64,000 bases of DNA from Zoogloeaceae bacterium (GTDB lineage Bacteria; Pseudomonadota; Gammaproteobacteria; Burkholderiales; Rhodocyclaceae), in the NCBI GenBank assembly GCA_024235655.1, contig JACKLY010000001.1, positions 806,001 through 870,000 of the forward strand. Direction: 5' to 3'. This document shows, one piece after another, positions 35,548 to 44,827 of this stretch. The notes under the pieces were generated by a model, which worked only from the letters and a program-made list of their open reading frames with translations, made no database searches and was not told the origin of the DNA. Numbering within the stretch: position 1 is the first letter of the stretch; each line of letters opens with the position of its first letter. A program made the translations under genes and the position numbers.

Positions 35548-36999
35548 GTGCTGAAAGCCCTGTTGCTGCTTCCCTTGCTTGCGGCCTTGCTGGTCGCGGT
35601 GCTGCCTGCCCGGCGGGTGAATCTGATCCGCAACGTTGCCGCTGCATCTGCTGTGCTGGTCTTGCTCGGCACGCTGTTGCTGATTGCCGGCTTTGATCAC
35701 GGGCAGGGAGGTTTGCAGTTCTTCGAGACGCGGCCGTGGAATCCGCGCGTAGGCTCAAGTTTTTCTCTGGGTGTTGACGGCATTTCACTGCCGATGATCG
35801 TTCTTGCTGCCTTGCTCAGCCTGGTGGCGATTCTTGCTTCCGGCAGCATCCGCAGCGGCGCCCGGCTTTATTTTTCACTGCTGCTGGTGCTCGAATCGGC
35901 CATGCTCGGCGTATTCATGGCGCGTGACTGGTCGCTGTTCTATGTCTTCTGGGAACTGACCCTGATCCCCCTGTTCTTCCTGATCGACCGCATGGGCGGT
36001 GGCAACCGCCACCGTGCGGCACTGAACTTCGTGCTCTATACCCTGGGTGGGTCGGTGTTCATGCTGGTGGCCTTGCTCCTGCTGTACGATGCCGCCCCCG
36101 GCCACAGCTTTGCCATGGCCGATATGGCCGAGGGCGCGCGCGGCCTGCCGCTGGCAACGCAGTTGCTGATCTTTGCCGGGCTGTTCATTGGCTTCGGCGT
36201 GAAAATGCCGGTGTTTCCGCTGCATGGCTGGCTGCCGCTGGCGCACGTCGAGGCGCCCGTACCGGTTTCCATCCTGCTCTCGGGCGTACTGCTCAAGATG
36301 GGCAGCTATGGCCTGATTCGTGCGGCAGAAACGCTGCCGGCGGCGACCCTGCACCTGCAGGATGCACTGGCGCTGCTGGCACTGGTTTCGCTGATCTACG
36401 GCAGTGTGCTGGCCTGGCGGCAGACTGATCTGAAGAAAATGGTGGCTTATTCCTCGGTAGCTCACATGGGCGTGGTGCTGCTCGGCATTGCCACCCTGAG
36501 CGTTGCCGGCCTCGCCGGTGCCGTTTTCCAGATGGTCGCGCATGGCCTGGCTGCCGGCCTGCTCTTCCTGCTTGTCGGTGTGATCTATCAGCGAACACAT
36601 ACGCGGGAATTGCATGAGATCGGAGGCTTGCGCAGTGCCGCGCCACGGCTCACTTTTCTCCTGACATTGGCCTTGCTGGCCTCGGCCGGCCTGCCCGGCA
36701 GTGCCGGTTTCATCGCTGAGCTGCATGTGCTGATTGCCGGATTTGAGCGTTGGCAGGGCGGGGTTGTCCTGCTTTCCATTGGCGTGCTGATCAGCGCGGC
36801 CTACGCTCTGCGTGTTACCGGCCGGCTGTGCTTGGGGCAGGCCATGCATGCCGGGACGGTGACCGATATCGACCGGACAGAGCTGCTGGGGGCGGCCACA
36901 CTTGCCCTGATCATTGTCTTCGCCGGTATCTATCCAGCCCCCTTGCTCCGCTTGTCAGCGGCCTCGGTACGCGGGATCGCCGCACTCTTCGGTGGATGA
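35548..36999 (+). CDS. NuoM-like proton-channel subunit, first gene of the DabA operon
   Basis: A polytopic membrane protein of 483 residues, about 14 helices, of the NuoM/MrpD antiporter-like family. The proton-path residues are kept: E136 in FWELTLIP (TM5), K219 in GFGVKMPVFPLHGWLP (TM7) and E391 in GFIAELHVL (TM12). The start is GTG 35548. There are no other complex I genes; instead it is followed by dabA and three more channel subunits with overlapping ends, so it is part of a dedicated pump rather than complex I. Its partner in the canonical two-gene system would be the NuoL-like DabB. Confidence 0.92.
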   Translation: MLKALLLLPLLAALLVAVLPARRVNLIRNVAAASAVLVLLGTLLLIAGFDHGQGGLQFFETRPWNPRVGSSFSLGVDGISLPMIVLAALLSLVAILASGSIRSGARLYFSLLLVLESAMLGVFMARDWSLFYVFWELTLIPLFFLIDRMGGGNRHRAALNFVLYTLGGSVFMLVALLLLYDAAPGHSFAMADMAEGARGLPLATQLLIFAGLFIGFGVKMPVFPLHGWLPLAHVEAPVPVSILLSGVLLKMGSYGLIRAAETLPAATLHLQDALALLALVSLIYGSVLAWRQTDLKKMVAYSSVAHMGVVLLGIATLSVAGLAGAVFQMVAHGLAAGLLFLLVGVIYQRTHTRELHEIGGLRSAAPRLTFLLTLALLASAGLPGSAGFIAELHVLIAGFERWQGGVVLLSIGVLISAAYALRVTGRLCLGQAMHAGTVTDIDRTELLGAATLALIIVFAGIYPAPLLRLSAASVRGIAALFGG

Positions 37000-39900
37000 C
37001 GCCGTGACGACCCTGCCCGGCCAGCTTGCGGATACCTCTGCGCTCTCCCTGCGTGAGCGGCTGACGGCGTGCCGGCAGCACCTGGAACATGTGCTGCCGG
37101 CACAGGCACCCCTGCGCAATTTTGTGCACCACAATACCTTGCACGGCTTGCAGCATCTGTCCTTTGCCGCGGCATTGGCTGAAGCACATCGCATATCCGG
37201 TGCTCGCCCCTGGATGGCAGAATCCCGCTGCCGCGAGCTGTTGGCCGAGGGGCGGATTGTCCTCGCTGATCTGGCCGCGGCGCTCGGCGAAGCCGGCATC
37301 CCCGCCCTTGATGACGAGATCGCCGGCTTTGCCGGGGTCACCCGGCGTGCAGTCATTCTTGCTGGCTTTGTTCTGGATGCACAGCCGGTCAGCACGGTGC
37401 GCTGTGCCTGGTTGCTTGACGAAGGGCAGCGCCTGGAGCACCTGCAGCCGCAGATCGATCCGGCGGCAAGGCGGCGCCTGCTGGCAGGAAGAAGTGAGCG
37501 TATCGTGCTGGCCGAACTCTGGGAGGCATGCAGCAGATTGTTGCCGTCGGTATCGGAACCGGTGCTGGGCGTCGCTCCCGGCAAGGTATTTGCCGAGTTT
37601 TTTGATGTGCCGGCCAGCACGCCGGTGTGGCAGCGTGAATCGCCAGCGCTCTGGCAGTCGCTGGTCGCCCGTGTCGGCCGGGAATGGACGCTGGCCACCT
37701 TGCTGGCACGGCTGACTGGCGAACAGGTGCTGGATGAGATTCAGCCGACATTGATTCGTCACCTCGCTGCGCATCTTGATCAGGGGGTGGCAGCGTGGCC
37801 AAACCCGGCGCGTGCTTCCGGGTTCTACACCGCCTGGCGCAGATGCGCCGGGCAGGATGTCGGCTGGGAGCTGGACGAACGGCTTGCCGCACGCGAAGAA
37901 ATTGCTGCATTGCCGGAAGATCCGCTGGAAACGATTGCTCGTGAGCTGATGCACCTGGGGCCGGATGAGACGCATTGGTGTGACTATCTTGAACGGCTCG
38001 CGCTGGAGCTGCCGGGTTGGTCGGGGATGTTCCTGTGGCGTGATCGCCATGCACAGGAGAACGATGCCGTGCCGGTGGCGATGGCCGATTATCTGGCGGT
38101 ACGGCTGGTGCTGGAGCGCCTCTGTTGCGAGGATCTGGTGCGGCGCACCTGGGGGCTGCCCCTGTTTCTTTCCGAGCTGGGTGACTATTTTCTGTGTCAT
38201 CCCGCCGAGCTTTGGGTGCGCCATGCGGTATTCGCCGGTTTGCTGCCGGAGTTGGCTGTCGGTTCAGCCCAGGCGCTGATCAAGGGTAACGGTCAGGCCG
38301 CGGATGAAAAGGATTGGGGCGCGCTGGCCAGCCAGGTGTTGAGCGAAGCGCCGCCGGGCGAGCGGCGCTGGTCATTGTTTCTGCTGGCACAAGCGCTCGG
38401 GTTGGATGCAGCAGCCCTGGAAGGGGCAGGAAAAGAGAGCGCCGAGCGACTGCTGCAGGTTGCCAGCGAGCTGGATGCCAATCAGCGCGGCCATGTCTGG
38501 TTGCTGGCCTACGAAGCGCAATACCGGACACGAATTTTCGCTGCACTGACAGCCAACCATGGACGTAGCCAGCCCCCCGTGCAGCCGGAAGCCCAGTGCA
38601 TTTTCTGCATGGATGACCGCGAAGAGGGCACCCGTCGTCACCTCGAAGAAGTCAATCCGGCCATTGAAACCCTGGGTGCTGCCGGTTTCTTTGGCGTGCC
38701 CATGTACTGGCATGGCCTCGACGATAGCGAGCCGAGCGCCTTGTGTCCGGTGGTGGTGACACCGGCCAACCGGGTGCGCGAAGTTGTTGCCGACAGCCAT
38801 GCCGAACAGTTGCCCCGCCATCGCCGACGCCGGCAATTGCGCCTGGATTGGCAGCAGCGTGCGCACGGCCTTTCCCGTGATGGTTTGCTGAGGGCACCAC
38901 TGGCGACCCTGCTGGCGGCACCCGTGGGTTTTCTGGCGCTTGGCTTGCAGACGGTCGCCCCGTCCTGGCTGGCCCGCCTGAAGCAGCGCTGGTGTACCGC
39001 CTTTGATGTCGAGTTGCCGACCCGTGTTGCGGTGACGGTCAATGATGCGGCGGGTGCCCTGCCGCATGAAGGTTTCAGTGATGACGAACAGGCAGCGCGG
39101 GTCGCTGGCCTGCTTGCGGCCATCGGCCTCACCACGCGTTTCGCACCACTCGTTGCGCTCATTGGCCATGGTTCGGGCAGCAGCAATAACCCGCATCTGG
39201 CCGCTTATGATTGTGGCGCCTGCTCCGGCCGCCACGGCGGGCCGAATGCGCGCGTCTTTGCAGTCATGGCCAACCGCCCCGAGGTGCGCTGCCGACTCAA
39301 GGTGCAAGGCATCGACATTCCCGATACCACCCGCTTTGTCGGTGCCGAGCACAATACGGCCGATGAATCGATGCACTGGTATGACCTTGATGAGATGCCG
39401 CCTGCGTTCCGGCCAGCCATGCAGATTTTGCAGCAGAACTTGCACGAGGCTACACGTCGTCATGCCGTTGAGCGTTGCCGGCGGCTGGCCTCGGCGCCGC
39501 TCAATCCGACCCCGGCTGCCGCACTGGCACATCTGGCCGAGCGCCGTGCCGACTGGTCGCAGGCGCGTCCCGAGTTGGGGCATGCAACGATTGCCTCGGC
39601 CTTCATCGGGCGCCGGCAAATGAGCCGCGCGACCTTCTTCGATCGTCGCTGCTTCCTCATTTCCTATGACCCGCTGGCCGATGCCGACGGCAAGGTACTG
39701 GAGTCAACATTGCTGGCTGCCGGCCCGGTGGGTGCCGGTATCAGCCTGGAGTATTACTTCTCGACCGTTGATAACGAGCGGTTTGGCTGCGGCAGCAAGA
39801 TCACGCATAACCTGGCCGGTCTGTTCGGGGTCATGGAAGGAACCAGCTCCGATCTGCGCACCGGCCTGCCACTGCAGATGATCGAAATCCATGAACCGAT

Positions 39901-40177
39901 GCGCCTGCTGGTGGTGCTTGAGCAGACGCGCGCTGTGGTCGATGCCATCCTGGTGCGGCAGCCTCCCCTGCAGGAGTTGATCGGCAACAACTGGATCCGC
40001 GTGGCCGTGAAGGAACCGGAGAGCGGGGCCATCTATCGGTTTGTGCCGCATGCGGGCTGGGAACCATGGGTGGCAACTGCCGATGTTCCCGCAATGAATA
40101 CGGCGGCGGATTCGGCCGCCTGGCTGGCCGGTCATCATCAGCCGTTGCCGCCGGCCTTGCTGGAGGCCGGCCGATGA
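36992..40177 (+). CDS. dabA: DabA-type inorganic carbon pump subunit (DUF2309)
   Basis: Probable catalytic subunit of an energy-coupled CO2-hydrating/bicarbonate-accumulating complex (DAB). It has about 1061 residues from GTG 36992 (GTG 37004 is also possible), the long form of DUF2309. The metal-site residues known from the characterised protein are recognisable: C539-x-D541 in CIFCMDDREEG, H726 in LIGHGS and C741 in YDCGACSG; the His-Cys spacing of 15 matches. It is soluble, peripheral to the membrane, and sits between NuoM-like and NuoL-like genes with overlapping ends. In the known model it acts with the proton-conducting DabB. Confidence 0.93.
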   Translation: MDDAVTTLPGQLADTSALSLRERLTACRQHLEHVLPAQAPLRNFVHHNTLHGLQHLSFAAALAEAHRISGARPWMAESRCRELLAEGRIVLADLAAALGEAGIPALDDEIAGFAGVTRRAVILAGFVLDAQPVSTVRCAWLLDEGQRLEHLQPQIDPAARRRLLAGRSERIVLAELWEACSRLLPSVSEPVLGVAPGKVFAEFFDVPASTPVWQRESPALWQSLVARVGREWTLATLLARLTGEQVLDEIQPTLIRHLAAHLDQGVAAWPNPARASGFYTAWRRCAGQDVGWELDERLAAREEIAALPEDPLETIARELMHLGPDETHWCDYLERLALELPGWSGMFLWRDRHAQENDAVPVAMADYLAVRLVLERLCCEDLVRRTWGLPLFLSELGDYFLCHPAELWVRHAVFAGLLPELAVGSAQALIKGNGQAADEKDWGALASQVLSEAPPGERRWSLFLLAQALGLDAAALEGAGKESAERLLQVASELDANQRGHVWLLAYEAQYRTRIFAALTANHGRSQPPVQPEAQCIFCMDDREEGTRRHLEEVNPAIETLGAAGFFGVPMYWHGLDDSEPSALCPVVVTPANRVREVVADSHAEQLPRHRRRRQLRLDWQQRAHGLSRDGLLRAPLATLLAAPVGFLALGLQTVAPSWLARLKQRWCTAFDVELPTRVAVTVNDAAGALPHEGFSDDEQAARVAGLLAAIGLTTRFAPLVALIGHGSGSSNNPHLAAYDCGACSGRHGGPNARVFAVMANRPEVRCRLKVQGIDIPDTTRFVGAEHNTADESMHWYDLDEMPPAFRPAMQILQQNLHEATRRHAVERCRRLASAPLNPTPAAALAHLAERRADWSQARPELGHATIASAFIGRRQMSRATFFDRRCFLISYDPLADADGKVLESTLLAAGPVGAGISLEYYFSTVDNERFGCGSKITHNLAGLFGVMEGTSSDLRTGLPLQMIEIHEPMRLLVVLEQTRAVVDAILVRQPPLQELIGNNWIRVAVKEPESGAIYRFVPHAGWEPWVATADVPAMNTAADSAAWLAGHHQPLPPALLEAGR

Positions 40178-41700
40178 TCGGCATTGCCGAAGCCCTCGTG
40201 CATTCAGCCAGCCTGATCTGGCTGGTACCGGCATTGCCGCTGGCGGCTGCCTTGCTGATCGGCGGGCGAATGTTGCAAGGGGTGAGCGGTGATGACGCCG
40301 AGCCGGTCACCGCAGCACTGGCGAGAGGCGCGGCGCTGGGCAGTGGATTGCTGTTGCTGGTCTTCCTGCTGGCCGCGCTACTGGCCGGTGCGCCGGGCCA
40401 TCTGCTGCTTGGCAACTGGTTTGCCGTGCCCGGCTTTTCCGTCCCGGTTTCTTTCCTGCTCGATCAGACGGCGCTGCTGGTCGCTGCGGTAGTGGCTTTC
40501 ATCGCCTGGGTAACGATTTCCTTCTCGACGGCGTACCTGCATCGCGAACCCCGTTTCCATCGTTTTCATTTCGGCATGAGTCTGTTTCTTGGCGGCATGT
40601 TGCTGATCGTGCTGGCCGGTAATGCCGTACTCGGTTTTGTTGGCTGGGAACTGTGCGGGCTGGCCTCCTGGCTGCTGATCGCTTATGCCGATGAGCGCCC
40701 GCGAGCCACGGGCAACGCGCTGTTTGCCTTTCTCTGCAACCGGGTCGGCGATGCCGGGTTCCTGCTGGCAATCGGCCTCGGCTTCTGGTGGCTGGGTTCC
40801 GTCGAATGGCCGGTGCTGCTTGGTGGAACATTGGCTGAAACCGTCAAGCTGCGCATGCTGTTGCTCGGCCTGCTTGTGGCGGCTTTGGCCAAATCGGCAC
40901 AGCTCCCCTTCACGCCGTGGATCACGCGCGCACTCGAAGGGCCAACCCCTTCGTCGGCGGTTTTCTATGGGGCGGTGATGGTGCATGCCGGCGTCTATTT
41001 GCTGATTCGCATCAACCCGCTCCTGCAACAGGTGCCGGATATGGCCGTTGCCGTCGCCGTCGCCGGGCTGGCAACGGCGCTGTATGGCTGGCTGTGCGGG
41101 CGTGTCAGCAGCGATGTCAAAACTTCACTGGTGCTGGCGACGGTGGTTCAGGTCGGGCTGATGGTCTTTGCCTGCGGGATGGGCTGGACGGAAATGGCCA
41201 CCGGGCATCTGCTGCTACACGCGGTGTGGCGTGCCTATCAATTCCTGCTGGCGCCTTCGTACCTGGTGCTGGCACCGAAACCTCTGCCGCTGTCGCGCTG
41301 GCTGGCGGGTAACGGGCAACTCTACACGGCCGCACTACAGCGTTTCTGGATCGAGCCACTGATCGCCGCGCTACTGCAACGACCGACCCTGCTGCTTGGG
41401 CAGGATGTGCGCAAGCTCGATGAACGTGTGCTGGAACGGTTGGTTGGTGCGCCCGATCTGCAGCAGGCTGCGGCCGCCACCGAGGGGGGGGGCAGTGCCG
41501 GGGTTGGCGGGCGCTTATTGGGGTGGCTGGCGACGCATTTCCAGCGACTGGAAAGCCGGCTGGTTTTTCAGAATGAGCGTGGTGGCCTGGTCGGGGTGCT
41601 GCAGCGGCTGGGCGAGATGATCAGGATGCTCGAACATCTGCTTGAGCAGCCGCGCTACCTGATGCTGATGGTGATGGCGACCTTTGTGGTGATCCTGTGA
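40174..41700 (+). CDS. dabB: NuoL-like (DabB-type) proton-channel subunit
   Basis: A 508-residue polytopic membrane protein of the NuoL/DabB family; the most likely direct membrane partner of DabA. ATG 40174 overlaps the dabA stop (ATGA). E159 in GWELCGLASW (TM5) and K240 in ALAKSAQLPFTPW (TM7) are kept. The family Lys in the HAxxKA motif of the central half-channel is replaced by R353 (LHAVWRAYQFL). The C-terminal 110 residues contain a long hydrophilic, Gln/Arg/Glu-rich stretch before a last helix. The gene contains an eight-G run near 41485, but the frame stays open through it. Confidence 0.9.
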   Translation: MIGIAEALVHSASLIWLVPALPLAAALLIGGRMLQGVSGDDAEPVTAALARGAALGSGLLLLVFLLAALLAGAPGHLLLGNWFAVPGFSVPVSFLLDQTALLVAAVVAFIAWVTISFSTAYLHREPRFHRFHFGMSLFLGGMLLIVLAGNAVLGFVGWELCGLASWLLIAYADERPRATGNALFAFLCNRVGDAGFLLAIGLGFWWLGSVEWPVLLGGTLAETVKLRMLLLGLLVAALAKSAQLPFTPWITRALEGPTPSSAVFYGAVMVHAGVYLLIRINPLLQQVPDMAVAVAVAGLATALYGWLCGRVSSDVKTSLVLATVVQVGLMVFACGMGWTEMATGHLLLHAVWRAYQFLLAPSYLVLAPKPLPLSRWLAGNGQLYTAALQRFWIEPLIAALLQRPTLLLGQDVRKLDERVLERLVGAPDLQQAAAATEGGGSAGVGGRLLGWLATHFQRLESRLVFQNERGGLVGVLQRLGEMIRMLEHLLEQPRYLMLMVMATFVVIL

Positions 41701-43199
41701 TGCTGAGCACGCAATTCAACGATGGCTGGCCATTGCTTGCCGTGCTGCAATTGCTGCCGGCACTGGGGGCGCTGATCCTCTATGCCGGCCGACGGCAGTT
41801 CTGGGCAGTGGGTTTTGCCCGGCTGGTATTCCTCGGTGAACTGGCCTTGGCGGCACACCTCTATGCCCGTCTTGATGCAACATCGCCGGCGCTGCAGTTT
41901 GCCGAGCGGGCGAACTGGTTGCTCTACCACGCCGGCGCCGATGGCATCACGGTGCTGTTCGTCATGGTCGCGGCATTGATCGGCCTGCTGCTTTCGCTCT
42001 ATGACCCGGCTCGCGAGCGCATGCGCCATGCCTCGCTATTGGTCGTCGTACTGCTTGCGCAATCGAGCCTGATGGTCATGCTGGTCACGCTCAACCTGGT
42101 CTGGTTTGCCGCAGCCTCGGCCTTTGAACTGGCACTGGTGGCGTATCTGCTGCGTGTCTGGGCGTCCGGCGATGCGGGCGACATGGCATTTTCACGCTTC
42201 CTGCAGTATCAGGGGTTCGGCTGGTTGCTCTTTGCCGGCGGTGTGCTGGTGCTCGGCTGGGGGTATGCCGATGCCAGTGGCGGGCGCTGGAGTTTCGATC
42301 TGCTCGATCTGGTGCAGACGCCGCCGGTCGGCAAGTTCCAGTCGGCAGCGTTCTTTCTGCTCTTCTATGGGCTGGCGGTGCGGACGCCCTTGTTCCCACT
42401 GCATGGCTGGCTGCCGAACATGGCGCAACACGGCACGATTGCGATTGCACCGACCCTGCTGCTCGGGGTCAAGGTCGGTATCTACGGCATGGTGCGCTTT
42501 GTCCTGCCCCTGACGCCGGATGCGGTACTGACCTGGCAGCCGTATGTGGTGGCATTCGCCGGCACCGGCATATTTTTCGCAGCCGCGTTGGCCTTGCTGC
42601 AAACCAACCTGCGTCGCCTGCTTGGCTTTGCCGTAGTCAGCCATACCAGCCTGATCGTTCTCGGCATCTTTTCACTGCACTCGCTCGGCTTGCAGGGCGC
42701 CTTGCTGCTGGCGGTGAGTTTCGGTTTTTCCGTGACCGTGCTGCTGCTGATGGTGGCCTTCGTTTTTCGTCGTACGCAGACCGCCGAGCTGGCTGAGCTG
42801 GGGGGGCTGTTCGAGCGTATCCCCTTCATTGCCATTGCCTTCCTGATTGGTGGCTTTTCGATTGTCGGCATGCCGGGAACGCCGGGTTTCGATGCCGCAC
42901 ATCTGGTACTGGAAGCCGCGATCGAACGCTTCGGCGCCCTGCCTACGGTGGCGGCTGCGCTGGGTAACGTGGCAGCAGCCGGTTTTCTGCTCTGGGCGTT
43001 TCAACGTGCCTTCCTGTCACCGGCGCCGGAAGGCGGCAAGCTGCAGTCCATTGAGCGGGTGCAGCCGATGGAGTACCTGCTCGGCGGGCTGACCTTGCTG
43101 GTGTTGCTGCTGGCCGGCTTTCTCCCCGAGCCCTGGCTGTCTCTGACCGAGGCGGCAACGCAGGCGATGGCCGCACGTTTTGGTGGGGTGGGCGGATGA
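41700..43199 (+). CDS. NuoM/NuoN-like subunit with altered proton path
   Basis: A 499-residue membrane protein of the same family, starting ATG 41700 (TGATG overlap). E143 (TM5, FELALVAY) and K258 (TM8, GVKVGIYG) remain, but TM7 has R228 where Lys is usual (LAVRTPLFPLHGWLP) and TM12 has A400 in GFDAAHL where Glu is usual. It may be a structural or modulatory subunit with reduced proton translocation. It matches MrpD/NuoN/NuoM about equally by eye. Its place inside the tight operon shows it is made with the DabA complex. Confidence 0.88.
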   Translation: MLSTQFNDGWPLLAVLQLLPALGALILYAGRRQFWAVGFARLVFLGELALAAHLYARLDATSPALQFAERANWLLYHAGADGITVLFVMVAALIGLLLSLYDPARERMRHASLLVVVLLAQSSLMVMLVTLNLVWFAAASAFELALVAYLLRVWASGDAGDMAFSRFLQYQGFGWLLFAGGVLVLGWGYADASGGRWSFDLLDLVQTPPVGKFQSAAFFLLFYGLAVRTPLFPLHGWLPNMAQHGTIAIAPTLLLGVKVGIYGMVRFVLPLTPDAVLTWQPYVVAFAGTGIFFAAALALLQTNLRRLLGFAVVSHTSLIVLGIFSLHSLGLQGALLLAVSFGFSVTVLLLMVAFVFRRTQTAELAELGGLFERIPFIAIAFLIGGFSIVGMPGTPGFDAAHLVLEAAIERFGALPTVAAALGNVAAAGFLLWAFQRAFLSPAPEGGKLQSIERVQPMEYLLGGLTLLVLLLAGFLPEPWLSLTEAATQAMAARFGGVGG

Positions 43200-44656
43200 G
43201 TTTACCCCCGCTCTCGATCCTGCTTTTGCTGCCCTTGCTCGGCGCGCCCCTGTGCTGGTTGGCGGGGGAACGGCAGGCACGGACGGTGGCCCTGTGCTGT
43301 GCGGTGTCCGTGCTGCTTGTGGCGCTGGCGGTACTGGCTGGCTTCGATGTGGGTAACGGGGATTTCCAGTGGCGAGAGCGTCATGTCTGGATTCCCGGTA
43401 TCAATGTCGCCTGGGATCTGGGTGTGGATGGGCTCTCGGTGCTGTTCCTGCCAGCGACTGCATCGCTGTTTCTGGCTGCGATGGTGATCGGACAGCGGGC
43501 GCCGCAGCCGTTGCCGGCGCTTTACTACGCGCTGTTGCTGCTGCTCGAATTTGCCACGCTCGGGGTTTTCTGTGCATTGGATGTGCTGCTTTTCTTCAGT
43601 TTCTGGGAACTGACGCTGATCCCGCTCTACTTCCTGATCGGTCTATGGGGGCTGCCGGCGGCGGGCCGTGCCGCAGCCACCCGCTATCTGTTGCTGATGC
43701 TGTCCGGCGGGGTCTGCCTGCTGATGGCGTTCCTGCTGGTAGCAGCCAATGCCGGCATGCAGTTCGATTTGCCGACCCTGTTGGCCGGCCGGCTGCCCTA
43801 CGAGCGGCAACTCATCATATTCCTGCTGCTGCTGTTCGGTTTTGCGGTCAAGGCGCCCCTGGTGCCGCTGCATTCCTGGTTGCCCTCACTGGCGCTGGGT
43901 GGGCCGGCAGCGATTACCGCATTGCTGGTCGGGCTCAAGCTGGGTGCCTACGGCCTGCTTCGTTTTGCCATTCCGCTGGCTCCCGATGCGGCACAAAGCC
44001 TGCACTGGCTACTGGCCGGCCTGGGTACGGTGAGTGTGCTGTATGGCGCTGTCGCCGCTTTGGCACAGACCAATCTGCGGGCGGTCATCGCCTATGGCAG
44101 TGTCGCTCATGTCGGTCTGGTCGTGCTGGGCATGGCCAGCTTTTCAGTAGCTGCTGTTCAGGGCTCGGTCGTATTGTTGCTCTCTTTTTCGCTGACGTCG
44201 GGTGGGGCCTTCCTGCTGCTCAACAGTCTGCAGCGACGAGTCGATTCCTGTGATCTTTCCGCACTGTCCGGTGTCAGTCAGCGCATGCCCCAGTTGAGCC
44301 GGTTTTTTCTATTGTTCGGCCTGGCTGCCATGGGCTTGCCGGGCACCATCGGTTTTCCGGCAGAGTTCCTGATCATTGTTTCTGCGCTGCAGGTACATAG
44401 TGGCGCAGCCCTGGCGGCGTTGTTCGCCATGGTGGTGTGCGCTGCGGCTTTTCTGGTCCCGTATCGTGCTGCTTTTCAGGGGCCGGTTTTGCATACGGCA
44501 GTTGCCGAAGCGGATGATCTGGTCACGCGCGAGTTCTGGGTAGCGCTGCTGTTGGTGCTGCTGGTCGTGGGGCTGGGGGTTTATCCCCAGCCGTTGCTTG
44601 ATTTGATCCGGCCGGCCGCTGAACTTTGGGTGGCTCGTCTCGGTCAGAGTGGCTGA
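43196..44656 (+). CDS. NuoM-like proton-channel subunit, last gene of the DabA operon
   Basis: A 486-residue member of the NuoM family with its conserved residues: E138 in FWELTLIPLYFLI (TM5), K219 in GFAVKAPLVPLHSWLP (TM7) and E390 in GFPAEFLII (TM12). Starts with ATGA overlap with the preceding gene. With the other three it makes four antiporter-like subunits in one operon, an unusual number for a DUF2309 locus. The following RND adaptor gene is 171 bases away with its own likely regulation, so the operon probably ends here. Confidence 0.92.
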   Translation: MSLPPLSILLLLPLLGAPLCWLAGERQARTVALCCAVSVLLVALAVLAGFDVGNGDFQWRERHVWIPGINVAWDLGVDGLSVLFLPATASLFLAAMVIGQRAPQPLPALYYALLLLLEFATLGVFCALDVLLFFSFWELTLIPLYFLIGLWGLPAAGRAAATRYLLLMLSGGVCLLMAFLLVAANAGMQFDLPTLLAGRLPYERQLIIFLLLLFGFAVKAPLVPLHSWLPSLALGGPAAITALLVGLKLGAYGLLRFAIPLAPDAAQSLHWLLAGLGTVSVLYGAVAALAQTNLRAVIAYGSVAHVGLVVLGMASFSVAAVQGSVVLLLSFSLTSGGAFLLLNSLQRRVDSCDLSALSGVSQRMPQLSRFFLLFGLAAMGLPGTIGFPAEFLIIVSALQVHSGAALAALFAMVVCAAAFLVPYRAAFQGPVLHTAVAEADDLVTREFWVALLLVLLVVGLGVYPQPLLDLIRPAAELWVARLGQSG

Positions 44657-44827
44657 TTGAGCCGGGAAGTCTCTTCTGCAGGACACAAATGACTCGCCAC
44701 GCTTTCCTTTTTTGAGGAGCGTTGGTGGGTTTTGAGTAGAATGATGTCTGGCGCAGGAAAATGGAATCACCAATATGAAACTGCCCCTGCAGCCTTTGCC
44801 GGCCGGGGGCGACGCAGGGGAAAAAGT

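Noticed and set aside
35548..44656. Complex I (nuo) operon
   Set aside because: No NuoA-K or NuoE-I subunits are present, and a DUF2309 gene lies inside the cluster, which complex I lacks.
35548..44656. Mrp Na+/H+ antiporter operon
   Set aside because: None of the small MrpC/E/F/G subunits is present; the DabA gene instead points to a carbon pump.
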